Assembly (NCBI RefSeq): GCF_005938385.1
Contig: NZ_VCRA01000001.1
Coordinates: 433,146-497,145, forward strand
Reading direction: 5' to 3'
DNA length: 64,000 nt
DNA from: Paenibacillus mesophilus
GTDB taxonomy: Bacteria; Bacillota; Bacilli; Paenibacillales; NBRC-103111
Below the pieces are notes generated by a model. The model had not been told where the DNA came from. It made no database searches and saw nothing but the letters and a program-made list of their open reading frames with translations. Positions 23,910-32,879 of the stretch are shown here, one piece after another; position 1 is the stretch's first letter, and each line of letters opens with the position of its first letter. The position numbers and the translations under genes were made by a program.

Positions 23910-26588
23910 TTATCCTTTCAATTCGGCGAGACGGGCCAGCACTTTCTCCCGTTTCTCGGCGTAATCGCGCATTTTCGCTTTTTCTTCCTCGATGACTTTG
24001 GCCGGCGCCTTCGCCACGAAGCCCTCGTTGGCCAGCTTCTTCTCGACGCGCTCCACTTCCGCGGTCAGCGTCTGCACTTCCTTCTCGAGCCGCGCCAATT
24101 CCTGCGAAATATCGATCAGCCCCGCAAGCGGCAGGAACAGCTCCGCGCCGGTGACGACGGCCGTCATCGCTTTCTCCGGATGCGCAAGAGCGGTGCCGAT
24201 CTCAAGGCCCGACGTATTGCAGAACCGGCGAATGTACTCCTCGTTGCGTTTCAATATCGAGAGCGTATCGTCTGAGGAAGCGCGGACGAGCAGCTCGACT
24301 TTTTTGCTCATCGGAACGTTCACTTCGGCCCGGATGTTGCGGACCGCGCGAATGGTATCCATCAGCAAATTCATTTCCGCTACGGCATCCGGAGCTTCCC
24401 ATTTGGCGTCGTAGACCGGCCATTCCGCGAGCAGAATCGTATCGCCCTCATGAGGCAAATGCTGCCATATTTCTTCGCTGATGAACGGCATGAACGGATG
24501 GATGAGCCGCTGCGTCCGATCGAGCACGTAGGCGAGGACGGACTGCGTCGTTTTCTTGGCGGAGGCATCTTCGCCGTAGAGCGACAACTTCGCGAACTCG
24601 ATATACCAGTCGCACAGATCGTCCCAGATGAAATTGTACAAGAGACGCCCGGTTTCGCCGAACTCGTAGCTGTCCATCAGTCGGGTCACTTCGGCCGCGG
24701 TTTCGTTCAGACGGTGCAAAATCCAGCGGTCGGCCGTACGCAGCTCGCCGCTCAAATCGATGTCGGCGGCCGTGAAGCCTTCCAGGTTCATGAGCGCGAA
24801 GCGCGAGGCGTTCCATATTTTGTTGGCAAAATTGCGAGCCTGCTCCACTCGCTCCCAGCGGAAGCGCAAGTCCTGCCCCGGCGTGCTGCTCGTGGACAGC
24901 ATATACCGCATCGCGTCCGCGCCGTATTTCTCGATCACTTCGAGCGGGTCTACGCCGTTGCCGAGCGACTTGGACATTTTGCGGCCTTCGGAGTCGCGGA
25001 CAAGTCCGTGAATAAGCACGTCCTTGAACGGCATTTGCCCGGTGAACTCGAGCGAGCTGAAGATCATCCGCGACACCCAGAACGGGATAATATCGTAGCC
25101 CGTGACGAGCAGGCTTGTCGGAAAATATTTGTCCATATCGGCCGTCTTATCCGGCCAGCCGAGCGTGGAGAACGGCCATAGCGCCGAGCTGAACCACGTA
25201 TCGAGCACGTCCTCGTCCTGCTTCAAGTGCTCGCTGCCGCAATGCGAGCATTGCTTCGCATCTTCCCGAGCTACCGTAATGCCGCCGCAATCGCCGCAAT
25301 ACCAGGCCGGTATACGATGTCCCCACCACAGCTGACGCGAGATGCACCAGTCGCGGACGTTTTCCATCCACTGCAAGTACGTTCTCTCGAACCGGTCGGG
25401 CACGAAGTTGGTACCTTTGCCCGATTTCTGCGCTTCGATCGCAGCCTCGGCCAGCGGCGCCATATTGACGAACCATTGCGTGGACAAGAAAGGCTCGACG
25501 ACCGCACCGGTACGCTCGCTGTGGCCGACCTGATGGACGTGCTCCTCGATTTTGAGCAGGATGCCTTGGTCCTTCAAGTCCTGCACGAGCTTCTTGCGGC
25601 AGTCGAAGCGGTCCATGCCTTGATACGGACCGGCGTTCGCATTCATCGTGCCCGTCTCGTCCATGACGAGAATTTGCGGCAATTGGTGCCTCTCGCCGAC
25701 TTCGAAGTCGTTCGGATCGTGTGCGGGCGTAATTTTCACGGCGCCGCTTCCGAACTCCTTGTCGACATATTCGTCCGCGACGACCGGAATTTCACGGCCG
25801 ATGACCGGCAGGAGCAGCATTTTGCCGATCATATGCTTATAGCGCTCGTCCTCGGGATGAACCGCCACCGCCGTATCTCCGAGCATCGTTTCCGGACGCG
25901 TCGTAGCGACTGTAATGTGCCCGCTTCCGTCTTTGAGCGGGTATTGCAGATGGTAAAGGCCGCCCTGCACCTCTTTGTGCTCGACCTCGATGTCCGACAG
26001 CGCCGTGCGCGCCTCCGGATCCCAGTTGATGATCCGGTTGCCGCGGTAAATGTACCCTTTCTCGTACAGTTTGACGAAGACTTCGCGCACCGCGCGCGAC
26101 AGCCCTTCGTCAAGCGTGAACCGCTCGCGGGAATAGTCGAGCGAGAAGCCGACTTTGGCCCACTGCTCGCGGATCGTATTCGCGTACAGCTCTTTCCATT
26201 CCCATACTTTCTCGAGGAACGCTTCGCGGCCGAGATCGTGGCGCGATACGCCTTCGGCTCGCAGCTTCTGCTCCACCTTCGTCTGCGTGGAAATCCCGGC
26301 GTGGTCCGTACCCGGCAGCCACAAAGCGTCGAAGCCCTGCATCCGCTTCATGCGGATCATAATGTCCTGCAGCGTGCAATCCAGCGCATGGCCGATATGG
26401 AGCATCCCCGTCACGTTCGGGGGCGGTATGACGATCGTATAGGGCTTGGCATCGGGCCGTTTGCCCGCCTCGAACACGTGATTCTCCAACCAGTAAGCAT
26501 ACCATTTGGCTTCCGCCGATTTCGGATCGTACGTCGTCGGCATAGCAACCGACGGCTGCGATTTTGCGGTTTCCTGCATTTCCGTCAT
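23910..26588 (-). CDS. valS: Valyl-tRNA synthetase
   Basis: An 892-residue class I aminoacyl-tRNA synthetase. The HIGH motif appears as [20 protein letters not shown], the KMSKS motif as [14 protein letters not shown], and the editing domain region ([22 protein letters not shown]) is intact. A coiled-coil C-terminal arm ([20 protein letters not shown]) that contacts tRNA is present. Cys pairs in WYCGDCGGI and CSHCGSEHL suggest a zinc-binding insert. The start is the ATG at 26586-26588 after GGGAGG; frame codons upstream belong to the T-box leader. Expression is controlled by that leader. Confidence 0.97.
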   Translation of the reverse strand: MTEMQETAKSQPSVAMPTTYDPKSAEAKWYAYWLENHVFEAGKRPDAKPYTIVIPPPNVTGMLHIGHALDCTLQDIMIRMKRMQGFDALWLPGTDHAGISTQTKVEQKLRAEGVSRHDLGREAFLEKVWEWKELYANTIREQWAKVGFSLDYSRERFTLDEGLSRAVREVFVKLYEKGYIYRGNRIINWDPEARTALSDIEVEHKEVQGGLYHLQYPLKDGSGHITVATTRPETMLGDTAVAVHPEDERYKHMIGKMLLLPVIGREIPVVADEYVDKEFGSGAVKITPAHDPNDFEVGERHQLPQILVMDETGTMNANAGPYQGMDRFDCRKKLVQDLKDQGILLKIEEHVHQVGHSERTGAVVEPFLSTQWFVNMAPLAEAAIEAQKSGKGTNFVPDRFERTYLQWMENVRDWCISRQLWWGHRIPAWYCGDCGGITVAREDAKQCSHCGSEHLKQDEDVLDTWFSSALWPFSTLGWPDKTADMDKYFPTSLLVTGYDIIPFWVSRMIFSSLEFTGQMPFKDVLIHGLVRDSEGRKMSKSLGNGVDPLEVIEKYGADAMRYMLSTSSTPGQDLRFRWERVEQARNFANKIWNASRFALMNLEGFTAADIDLSGELRTADRWILHRLNETAAEVTRLMDSYEFGETGRLLYNFIWDDLCDWYIEFAKLSLYGEDASAKKTTQSVLAYVLDRTQRLIHPFMPFISEEIWQHLPHEGDTILLAEWPVYDAKWEAPDAVAEMNLLMDTIRAVRNIRAEVNVPMSKKVELLVRASSDDTLSILKRNEEYIRRFCNTSGLEIGTALAHPEKAMTAVVTGAELFLPLAGLIDISQELARLEKEVQTLTAEVERVEKKLANEGFVAKAPAKVIEEEKAKMRDYAEKREKVLARLAELKG

Positions 26589-26647
26589 GACAACAACCTC
26601 CCGTTTGATTCCGCCGCCTTCAGCCAAGCGCGGCTCCAAAAAGAAAA

Positions 26648-26925
26648 CAAAAAAGCCTTTCGCCGCAAAGGACGAAAGGCATTGCTTCCGTGGTACCACC
26701 TTTATTCCGCGCCCATCGTAAACGAGGCGCGACACTTCAAGCAGATAACGGCTGCGGCCGGCCGGTTCACGTGACGGGCGTCCCTCTCGTCCGCTGCTTG
26801 GCGGCATGAGGGCGGCCGATCGTTCCGGCGACTCGGGGGCGACTTCGACAGTTACATCCTGCGGAACCTCACAGCGCTTGCGGTCCGCTCTCTGAAGGGT
26901 TGGCTGCCTACTACTCCCTTTCAAA
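26648..26925 (-). promoter_or_regulatory. T-box riboswitch leader of valS
   Basis: On the minus strand: a stem I region starting GGGAGTAGTAGGCAGCC, the T-box-like AGGTGGTACCACGG at 26688-26701 (canonical form AGGGTGGNACCGCG), and a terminator with GCCTTTC (26674-26680) and GAAAGGC (26655-26661) plus a T run. Two GUC valine triplets (26841-26843 and 26847-26849) are candidate specifiers. Uncharged tRNA-Val should favour the antiterminator. The specifier choice is inference. Confidence 0.88.
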
Positions 26926-26944
26926 GTCTTTGTGTATGAATTGT

Positions 26945-26976
26945 TTCCCCGAAACTTCGCTTCACTTTATGGGGGT
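26945..26976 (-). repeat. Truncated family 1 repeat in the valS leader
   Basis: On the minus strand it reads CCCCCATAAAGTGAAGCGAA then a short tail ending CGGGGAAA. It keeps the left arm and part of the core but lacks the middle and the right arm. It lies between the valS promoter and the T-box. Confidence 0.65.
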
Positions 26977-26985
26977 TTATACACT

Positions 26986-27014
26986 ATATTAAACATTTTG
27001 GACGGTACAGTCAA
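26986..27014 (-). promoter_or_regulatory. Sigma-A promoter of valS
   Basis: On the minus strand TTGACT (27009-27014), a 17-nt spacer and TAATAT (26986-26991), about 60 nt upstream of T-box stem I. Confidence 0.75.
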
Positions 27015-27026
27015 TGAGCCTTCCGT

Positions 27027-27227
27027 TTAATCCCGCTTCATTATTTGTTTGACTACGTATATGCTGAGCGCGATCAAAGCTGTGATCCATAGCGCTTGGT
27101 ACACCGTATGGACTGCGGACGACAACCCGATCGCCTCCGTTCCTGCGTTTTTCTGTATAGCATCAGCATATCCAAAGGACGGGGGTTCATACACTTGGAA
27201 TAAGGACCAATACCGATAAATCTTCAT
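27027..27227 (-). CDS. Small protein with a C-terminal membrane segment, unknown function
   Basis: A 66-residue frame. Residues ~1-35 are polar and ~42-60 form a membrane helix (ALWITALIALSIYVVKQ) followed by a positive KQIMKRD end, so the N-terminus probably faces outside. I do not recognise a family. The ribosome binding site is weak (TAGGA about 15 nt before the ATG), which lowers confidence. It ends 12 nt before the valS -35 box, so it is a separate transcription unit. Confidence 0.4.
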   Translation of the reverse strand: MKIYRYWSLFQVYEPPSFGYADAIQKNAGTEAIGLSSAVHTVYQALWITALIALSIYVVKQIMKRD

Positions 27228-27292
27228 ACTATGTTCTGGATCCTATACTCGTAGAAACGCACAATCGAATTTCGAAACGGGGTGAGTCGTTC

Positions 27293-27457
27293 ATGGACAA
27301 ATGGTGGTGGAAAATCCGGTATACCGTTAAAGGCGTCGTCTTCCCGCTCATTTGCATTCAGTTCGTGCGTACGCTGCTGCTGCCGACGGGGCTTGATGTC
27401 TTTATTTTGTTCGGATTGTTTCTGATCTATCTCGGTTTTTTGCTGAATGTATATTAA
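27293..27457 (+). CDS. 54-residue membrane protein, unknown function
   Basis: A short plus-strand gene with a good ribosome binding site (GGGGTGAG, 8 nt spacing). The product begins MDKWWWKIRYTVKGVVFPLI and continues through a PTGLDVFILFGLFLIYLGF segment, giving two closely spaced hydrophobic helices and a Trp/Arg/Lys-rich N-terminus. It lies between spoVID and valS, where Bacilli carry small or lineage-specific genes. I cannot name a function. The minus-strand frame over it at 27224-27502 has no such features. Confidence 0.7.
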   Translation: MDKWWWKIRYTVKGVVFPLICIQFVRTLLLPTGLDVFILFGLFLIYLGFLLNVY

Positions 27458-27496
27458 GCACGTACCGATGCTTGTCCGCCCGGACCCGTTAAATAA

Positions 27497-27553
27497 CCCC
27501 ACAAAGTGGAGCCTTCCTTCGAAGCTTATTTCAATTACTTTGCGGGGACCCCG
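27497..27553 (+). repeat. Family 1 palindromic repeat (copy 4)
   Basis: It begins CCCCACAAAGTGGAGCCTTC and ends AATTACTTTGCGGGGACCCC. Compared with the consensus, both arms change together (CAAAGT with ACTTTG), so pairing is kept. It lies between the small plus-strand gene and the spoVID terminator. Confidence 0.8.
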
Positions 27554-27577
27554 AAATTTATAAACTCTATATAGGTT

Positions 27578-27626
27578 AAAAGACGCGCCGCCGCTCAGCC
27601 TTATGGCTCAACGGGACGCGTCTTTC
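27578..27626 (-). terminator. Terminator after spoVID
   Basis: AAAAGACGCG (27578-27587) and CGCGTCTTT (27617-27625) are complementary around a loop that itself contains a small GAGCC/GGCTC hairpin, followed on the minus strand by a T-rich end. Confidence 0.7.
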
Positions 27627-27642
27627 GCATGTTAACCGCCGG

Positions 27643-28845
27643 TCAGGGGATGTAGATCACTTGGCCTTCCGTCACCTCTTGATCGCTCAAGCTGTTGTAC
27701 AGGCGAATTTCCTGAGGCTTGCGGTCGTATTTCTTCGCGATCGATTCGACCGTATCGTCCTTATGTACGATACATAGGCGCACTTTCCGGAATTGCTGCT
27801 CTTCGTTTGCGGACAAGAACAAGTTTTTCCACTCCAGCACATCGGAGGCGCCCGTCTCGGCGACCGGCTCCGGGATAGGAACGGGCTCGCTGCGGAACGA
27901 CTTGCTTTGGCGTACGGCGCTAGACGCGGCTTGAGAGGCGGCCGATCGGTTGCGGTAATCGTCGCCGCTTTTGCTCAAATAAGATTTCAGATCGAACGGT
28001 TGAGGGGTTTCCGGCTTTTTGCTGCCGAAGGCGATCTTCATCCCGCTCTTCTCGTCTTCGTCCGCGCTTGTCGCCGTTTCGGCCACTTCCGTCGTTTCGG
28101 AAGGCTTGTTCCCTTCCGCAACCTCTTCATCGTATTGAGCCAAAGCTTCGTAATCTTCGAAATTGCCTTCCGGCAGCTCGTCGCGGATTTTGTCCGTCCG
28201 CTGGCTTGTCGTAGCGACTGCCGCGGGCTGAGGCGCGATACCCGCCTGCGGTTCTTCCGGCTGCTGCAGCGTCTGCGGTTCCAGAGATTCTACCGGCTCT
28301 TCGGCTTCCTGCTCTTCTTCTGCTCGTTCCGGCTCTTCCTCTACCAGTTCCTGCTCCTCGACTCTTCCCTGCGTTTCCGCCATCCATCCGCCGGCTGACG
28401 AATCGTCCGCTTTGGCAGGCTCGTGCACGAATAAAACCTCTTCCTCGTCCTGCCACCCCCCTGCATTGCCCGACATCATTTCGATACCGCTCAAGGAGAG
28501 CACGCCGGTTACGTTAAGACTGCGCGGAGACAGCAAATCGATGTCGAAGTTTTCGATTTCGACGGAGATGTCGTCCACGCTGCGAATCCGGTTGATCGGC
28601 AGCGTAATTTCCACCGGAATCGTATGCTCGAGCGTCTTCGTTTCGCGCGAGTCGCCCTCCGCTTGTCCCGAGTAGGTGCCGACCAATAACAGATACCCTT
28701 TCACAACTGCTTGATCCCCTTCGACGGCGACCCGGATTTGCGGGGTTAGCTCGACCTCGTCCAACTCATAGATGGCGGACACCTCTTCCGGCAAATGAAC
28801 GCGTTCGTAAATATCGAAGCGCAGACCGGGCTGCTGTTCGCTCAC
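27643..28845 (-). CDS. spoVID: Stage VI sporulation protein D (spore coat morphogenesis)
   Basis: A 400-residue protein. The N-terminal ~130 residues form the SpoVID_N beta domain (LRFDIYERVHLPEEVSAIYE, LPINRIRSVDDISVEIENFD), the middle is an acidic Glu/Ala/Pro-rich low-complexity region, and the C-terminal ~45 residues form a LysM domain (CIVHKDDTVESIAKKYDRKP, LYNSLSDQEV). SpoVID drives coat encasement around the forespore in the mother cell. The start is the GTG at 28843-28845; the ATG at 28863 is rejected because the GGAAGGAGGAG ribosome binding site lies inside it. The gene lies between hemL and valS as in Bacillus. Confidence 0.85.
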   Translation of the reverse strand: MSEQQPGLRFDIYERVHLPEEVSAIYELDEVELTPQIRVAVEGDQAVVKGYLLLVGTYSGQAEGDSRETKTLEHTIPVEITLPINRIRSVDDISVEIENFDIDLLSPRSLNVTGVLSLSGIEMMSGNAGGWQDEEEVLFVHEPAKADDSSAGGWMAETQGRVEEQELVEEEPERAEEEQEAEEPVESLEPQTLQQPEEPQAGIAPQPAAVATTSQRTDKIRDELPEGNFEDYEALAQYDEEVAEGNKPSETTEVAETATSADEDEKSGMKIAFGSKKPETPQPFDLKSYLSKSGDDYRNRSAASQAASSAVRQSKSFRSEPVPIPEPVAETGASDVLEWKNLFLSANEEQQFRKVRLCIVHKDDTVESIAKKYDRKPQEIRLYNSLSDQEVTEGQVIYIP

Positions 28846-29010
28846 GGTAACTCCTCCTTCCATAACGTCCTGCCATAGTCATTTGTCAAGAGCGTTCTAT
28901 AAATGATATGGACGAAGGAAACGGAGCATGACACGTTTTTTATAAAAAAGCTTGAGGCAGGGACATTCCCTTCCCGGTGAGACCATTTGTCGTCGACATG
29001 AAGGCTGCTG

Positions 29011-29163
29011 TCAATGGAGGTTATCTCTTTCGCCGCCGAGACGTTCCCCGGCCGATTTCGTTCTCCGGTACGCTCCGTATACGATAAGCAGCAGCAGAAT
29101 TGCGAACAACAGGCCGATGCCGTACAGCTCGAGCGGGAAATCAAACACGTAATAGCGCTTCAT
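29011..29163 (-). CDS. 50-residue single-pass membrane protein, unknown function
   Basis: A short gene starting MKRYYVFDFPLELYGIGLLF, with one membrane segment at residues ~14-30 and a basic, polar C-terminal tail (YRRTKSAGERLGGERDN). AGGTGA lies 6 nt before the ATG. It sits upstream of spoVID on the same strand with about 165 nt between, and is divergent from the phosphodiester-glycosidase gene. No family recognised. Confidence 0.6.
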   Translation of the reverse strand: MKRYYVFDFPLELYGIGLLFAILLLLIVYGAYRRTKSAGERLGGERDNLH

Positions 29164-29285
29164 TCCATTCACCTGATTTCACCGTTTTTTCCTATTATTT
29201 TATCAAAGAGCCGATCCAAAACCAAACGGGATTATGATATGATGGTGGATGATGGGTATAAGCATAGGAGAAGGAGAGGACTGCG

Positions 29286-31160
29286 GTGAGTAATGCCATC
29301 CAGCTATTGGTTCAGACCAAAAGACAGCTAGGAGGATGGAGCTGGTTCAAAAAAACATTGCTGGCGTTCGCGCTGATCATTTTCGGTACGTCCAGCTTTT
29401 TATATTTGACCCCTCCCGGATTGTCGATACGCGAATTTTTGGCACAAACGGTCATTTCGACACAGCACCGGGACTGGGCTTGGATCGTGGTCGGTGCGGA
29501 GAAGCGCGACTACATGGTGAAGATGTCTCATCAATTCACGGAAACATCGGCGCTGGAGAAACAGGATTTTACGATGATCAAGCACGATCCCGTCCGTCGG
29601 GCGCGCTCGGTCGAAGAGCTGATCAGCGAACCGAAGGACATATCCGGACAGTTTTGGAAAGGCAAAATGATCTACGTATACGACCCGACCTCCGTTCGAG
29701 TCGTCGTGCCGAACAAAGTCGGCGAAGGCGAACGGATCAGCTCCATGGTGAAAAGAACCGGAGCCGTAGCGGGCATTAACGGCGGCGGTTTCGTCGATCC
29801 GGATGGGCTTGGCAACGGTTTTGCCCCTATCGGACTCATTTTGTCCGGTAATGAGGCGGTTTATGCGGACGTCGAGCCGTCTACCGCCCAGCATATTATC
29901 GGCTTCACCAAGGAAGGAACGCTCGTTGTCGGCAAGTACAGCCTTTTCGAGCTGCAGGCGATGGGCGTCAAAGATGCGGTGTCGTTTCTGGCCCCTCGGC
30001 TGATCGCCAACGGCAATCCGCAAATTACGACCGGCGACGGCGGCTGGGGACGCGCTCCCCGTACCGCGATCGGGCAGAAGGAAGACGGGACGCTTATTTT
30101 CGTCATTATTGACGGCCGTCAGACGAGCAGCGTCGGCGCCACTTTGAAGGAAGTTCAAGATCTGCTCCTGAAGGAAGGCGCGGTCAACGCCGGAATGATG
30201 GACGGAGGAGCTTCCTCCGAACTGGTAGTGAAAGGCGAAGTGCTAACGAAGCCGTCAAGCCGGTATGGCGAGCGCAGATTGCCGTCGGGCTTACTCGTAT
30301 TTGACGAGCCGGATTCGTATAAGGTAGACCGGATTTGGGATAACTTGGGCAAAATCGATCCGGGCGGAGCTTACGACCATCCGGACTTCTTGAAGGAGCA
30401 GGCGGAGCTGAAGAGGCAGCAGCAAAATCAACCGAAAAAAGTAGAGCCGGAAAAGACGACGGAACCTCCCAAAACGCAGGAGTCCGCCAAGACACAAACC
30501 GGCAGCGATACTTCTACCAAGACTACGACTACGCCGCCCAAGACGGGCAATACGAATACGTCCGGCGAGAAACCGGCAGGCGGAACGACAGGCGGCGGAA
30601 CACCTGCCAGCGGATCGAACACTGCCGACAGCGGCGGCGCTGGCGCGCCAGCCGGAAGCTCCAAACCGGATACGCCTTCCGGCAGTACTACGGGGGGCAC
30701 GACAGCGCCCTCAACAGGTACCGGAACCCCCGCTCCCGGCGGCAACGGGAGTACGGGAGGCACGACAAACGGCACCGCGCCGGCGGCCGGCAGCGGTACA
30801 GGAGCACCTGTACCGGGTACCGGCAGCACAAGCCCTGCCGGTAGCTCCACAACGACTCCGGGCGGGGCACCGGCAGCAAGCGGAGGCGGAAGCGGGCAAC
30901 CGGCAACGCCTTCCGCTCCGGCGGCCGGCGGTACGACGGGCAGCACAGCGGGCAGCGGCAGCACGACAAGCACAACCGGTACATCAAACGTAACCGGTAC
31001 TGGGGCCGCAAACAGTCCTACATCCAACGCCACGGGTACATCGGCTTCAACCAATACGACAGTTTCATCAGGTTCGGCAGCTTCGGCCGGTACAACCGTT
31101 ACTTCCGGCACAGCAACTGCCCCTACAGGCACTACCGGTACGACAGCACCCGCTCAATAA
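29286..31160 (+). CDS. Phosphodiester glycosidase (NAGPA/DUF2233) family protein with Thr/Gly/Pro/Ser tail
   Basis: A 624-residue protein. It has a membrane anchor or signal at residues ~22-42 (FKKTLLAFALIIFGTSSFLY), then an extracellular NAGPA/DUF2233 domain at ~150-345 with the recognisable VAGINGGGFVDPDG, RTAIGQKEDGTLIFVIIDGR and GMMDGGASSELVV motifs. Relatives cleave phosphodiester-linked sugars or act in exopolysaccharide metabolism. From ~395 to the end (about 230 residues) it is a low-complexity Thr/Gly/Ser/Pro/Ala tail without a sorting motif, probably a wall-spanning spacer. The GTG start follows AGGAGAGG. It stands alone on the plus strand between spoVID and hemL. Confidence 0.82.
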   Translation: MSNAIQLLVQTKRQLGGWSWFKKTLLAFALIIFGTSSFLYLTPPGLSIREFLAQTVISTQHRDWAWIVVGAEKRDYMVKMSHQFTETSALEKQDFTMIKHDPVRRARSVEELISEPKDISGQFWKGKMIYVYDPTSVRVVVPNKVGEGERISSMVKRTGAVAGINGGGFVDPDGLGNGFAPIGLILSGNEAVYADVEPSTAQHIIGFTKEGTLVVGKYSLFELQAMGVKDAVSFLAPRLIANGNPQITTGDGGWGRAPRTAIGQKEDGTLIFVIIDGRQTSSVGATLKEVQDLLLKEGAVNAGMMDGGASSELVVKGEVLTKPSSRYGERRLPSGLLVFDEPDSYKVDRIWDNLGKIDPGGAYDHPDFLKEQAELKRQQQNQPKKVEPEKTTEPPKTQESAKTQTGSDTSTKTTTTPPKTGNTNTSGEKPAGGTTGGGTPASGSNTADSGGAGAPAGSSKPDTPSGSTTGGTTAPSTGTGTPAPGGNGSTGGTTNGTAPAAGSGTGAPVPGTGSTSPAGSSTTTPGGAPAASGGGSGQPATPSAPAAGGTTGSTAGSGSTTSTTGTSNVTGTGAANSPTSNATGTSASTNTTVSSGSAASAGTTVTSGTATAPTGTTGTTAPAQ

Positions 31161-31205
31161 CCTACATAATCGGTTTTGTAAGCCTTTTCGCAGCAATTTC
31201 TGCTG

Positions 31206-31390
31206 AGCGGAACTGTATTTCCGTTATCAACCGCAAAAACGAGACTTCTGCCAAAATTGCGGAACTATAATCCGTTATTCCGCTTTTTGGCCGTCAGTGA
31301 CTCAATAAATGAGTCGAATAACGCACTAGAGTTCCGCTAAGAGCGAGGAATGCCGGGAAATATCCTATTTAACGGACTAGATTTCCGCTA
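31206..31390. repeat. Cluster of four short GCGGAACT...CCGTTAT repeats
   Basis: Two direct units (31206-31228 and 31259-31280) and two inverted units (31317-31339 and 31368-31390) share the form GCGGAACTNTAGTCCGTTAT. A GACTC/GAGTC hairpin lies between the pairs. The 301-nt gap after the glycosidase gene holds nothing else except the terminator at its end. Confidence 0.7.
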
Positions 31391-31407
31391 ATCAATGCAA
31401 GCGGAAG

Positions 31408-31441
31408 AAACGAAGGGCGGCCACAAGGCCGCCCTTCGTTT
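31408..31441. terminator. Bidirectional terminator after hemL
   Basis: AAACGAAGGGCGGCC pairs perfectly with GGCCGCCCTTCGTTT around ACAA. Strong on both strands; the plus-strand glycosidase gene and minus-strand hemL converge here. Confidence 0.9.
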
Positions 31442-31461
31442 TCTTATTCCCTCTGCCACGC

Positions 31462-32766
31462 TTAGAGCCGCTTCAACGCTTCATAATGCGCACCGATGGT
31501 CGCTTCGATATCTTCATCCGTGTGTACGGCCGATACGAACATTCCTTCGAACTGGGACGGGGCTACGCTTACACCCAGGTCCAGCATGTTCCCGAAATAC
31601 CGTCCGAACTTTGCCAAGTCCGACGTTTTCGCGGTGTCGTAATTGATAACCTTCGTTTCCGTAAAGAAAGGACATACCATCGACCCGATCCGATTGATCG
31701 AAGAAGGAACGCCCAATTCCCGCGCATTGCCCAGGAAGCCTTCCTCAAGACGCGCCGATTTGCGCTCCAGCTCCTCGTATACGCCGGGCGCTTCAAGCAG
31801 CTTCAACGTCGTATAGCCGGCCGCCATCGCAAGCGGATTGCCGGACAACGTCCCTGCTTGATAGATCGGGCCGCTCGGAGCCATCCGCTCCATAATGTCG
31901 CGTCTACCGCCGTACGCGCCTACTGGGAGGCCTCCCCCGATGACTTTGCCGAGACACGTCAAATCGGGAGTGATGCCGAATACGCCTTGCGCGCAATGGA
32001 AGCCGACGCGGAAGCCGGTCATCACCTCGTCGAAAATGAGCAAGCTGCCGAATTGCCGCGTTACATCGCGCAGCCCTTGCAAAAAGCCGGGCACAGGCGG
32101 AACGACGCCCATATTACCCGCTACCGGCTCCACGATGACGGCGGCGATCTCTTCACCGAATTTCTCGAACGCCACTTTAACCGATTCCAGATCGTTGTAA
32201 GGAACCGTAATCGTATTGACCGCCACGCCCTCCGGCACTCCCGGGCTGTCAGGCAGCCCGAGCGTCGCGACACCGGAGCCGGCTTTAATAAGCAGCGAAT
32301 CGGCATGGCCGTGATAGCAGCCTTCGAATTTCAAAATTTTGTTCCGCCCCGTAAACCCGCGCGCCAGACGAAGCGCGCTCATCGTCGCTTCCGTCCCGGA
32401 ATTGACCATTCTGACGATTTCGATCGAAGGCACCCGCTCGCAAACGAGCTTGGCCATCGCCGTCTCGAGCTCGGTCGGCGCCCCGAAGCTCGTTCCTTTC
32501 TCGGCGGTCCGCTTGATCGCTTCGACGACTTCGGGATGGGCATGTCCCATAATGAGGGGTCCCCACGAGCCGACATAATCGATAAACGAGTTGCCGTCGA
32601 TGTCGTAAATCCGCGAGCCTTCGCCCCGATCGATGAAGGCGGGCGTCAATCCGACCGATTTGAAGGCGCGCACCGGGCTGTTGACGCCCCCGGGTATGTA
32701 CCGTTTCGCTTCCTCGAAAGCCGCCGCAGATTTCCGGTCGTCCCGCGATTGTTGTTGTCCCGACAT
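31462..32766 (-). CDS. hemL: Glutamate-1-semialdehyde 2,1-aminomutase
   Basis: A 434-residue PLP enzyme making 5-aminolevulinate from glutamate-1-semialdehyde, the second step of the C5 haem pathway. Class III aminotransferase motifs are present: [53 protein letters not shown], and the PLP-lysine segment [17 protein letters not shown]. The start is the ATG at 32764-32766 with GGAGAG upstream; the 30 in-frame codons before it are intergenic. It is divergent from a Crp-like gene and separated from the rest of the hem genes by it. Confidence 0.95.
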   Translation of the reverse strand: MSGQQQSRDDRKSAAAFEEAKRYIPGGVNSPVRAFKSVGLTPAFIDRGEGSRIYDIDGNSFIDYVGSWGPLIMGHAHPEVVEAIKRTAEKGTSFGAPTELETAMAKLVCERVPSIEIVRMVNSGTEATMSALRLARGFTGRNKILKFEGCYHGHADSLLIKAGSGVATLGLPDSPGVPEGVAVNTITVPYNDLESVKVAFEKFGEEIAAVIVEPVAGNMGVVPPVPGFLQGLRDVTRQFGSLLIFDEVMTGFRVGFHCAQGVFGITPDLTCLGKVIGGGLPVGAYGGRRDIMERMAPSGPIYQAGTLSGNPLAMAAGYTTLKLLEAPGVYEELERKSARLEEGFLGNARELGVPSSINRIGSMVCPFFTETKVINYDTAKTSDLAKFGRYFGNMLDLGVSVAPSQFEGMFVSAVHTDEDIEATIGAHYEALKRL

Positions 32767-32811
32767 CTGTACACTCTCCTCATTTTTCGTATTTCCGCTA
32801 TGCGAATGCCA

Positions 32812-32840
32812 TTTCATCCGTTCCTTCTGTATGGTAAAAT
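32812..32840 (+). promoter_or_regulatory. Candidate promoter of the Crp-like gene
   Basis: TTTCAT (32812-32817), a 17-nt spacer and TAAAAT (32835-32840) preceded by TGG (extended -10 type). No palindromic CRP/FNR-type site is evident in the 113-nt divergent region shared with hemL. Confidence 0.4.
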
Positions 32841-32879
32841 GTGTGGGTGATGGCATTAGGTGAAACGAGGTTTTGCAAT

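Noticed and set aside
25227-26774. A 515-codon plus-strand open frame opposite valS
   Set aside because: Antisense shadow of valS and its leader.
27224-27502. A 92-codon minus-strand frame over the small plus-strand gene
   Set aside because: No ribosome binding site, no membrane or domain features; the plus-strand gene is better supported.
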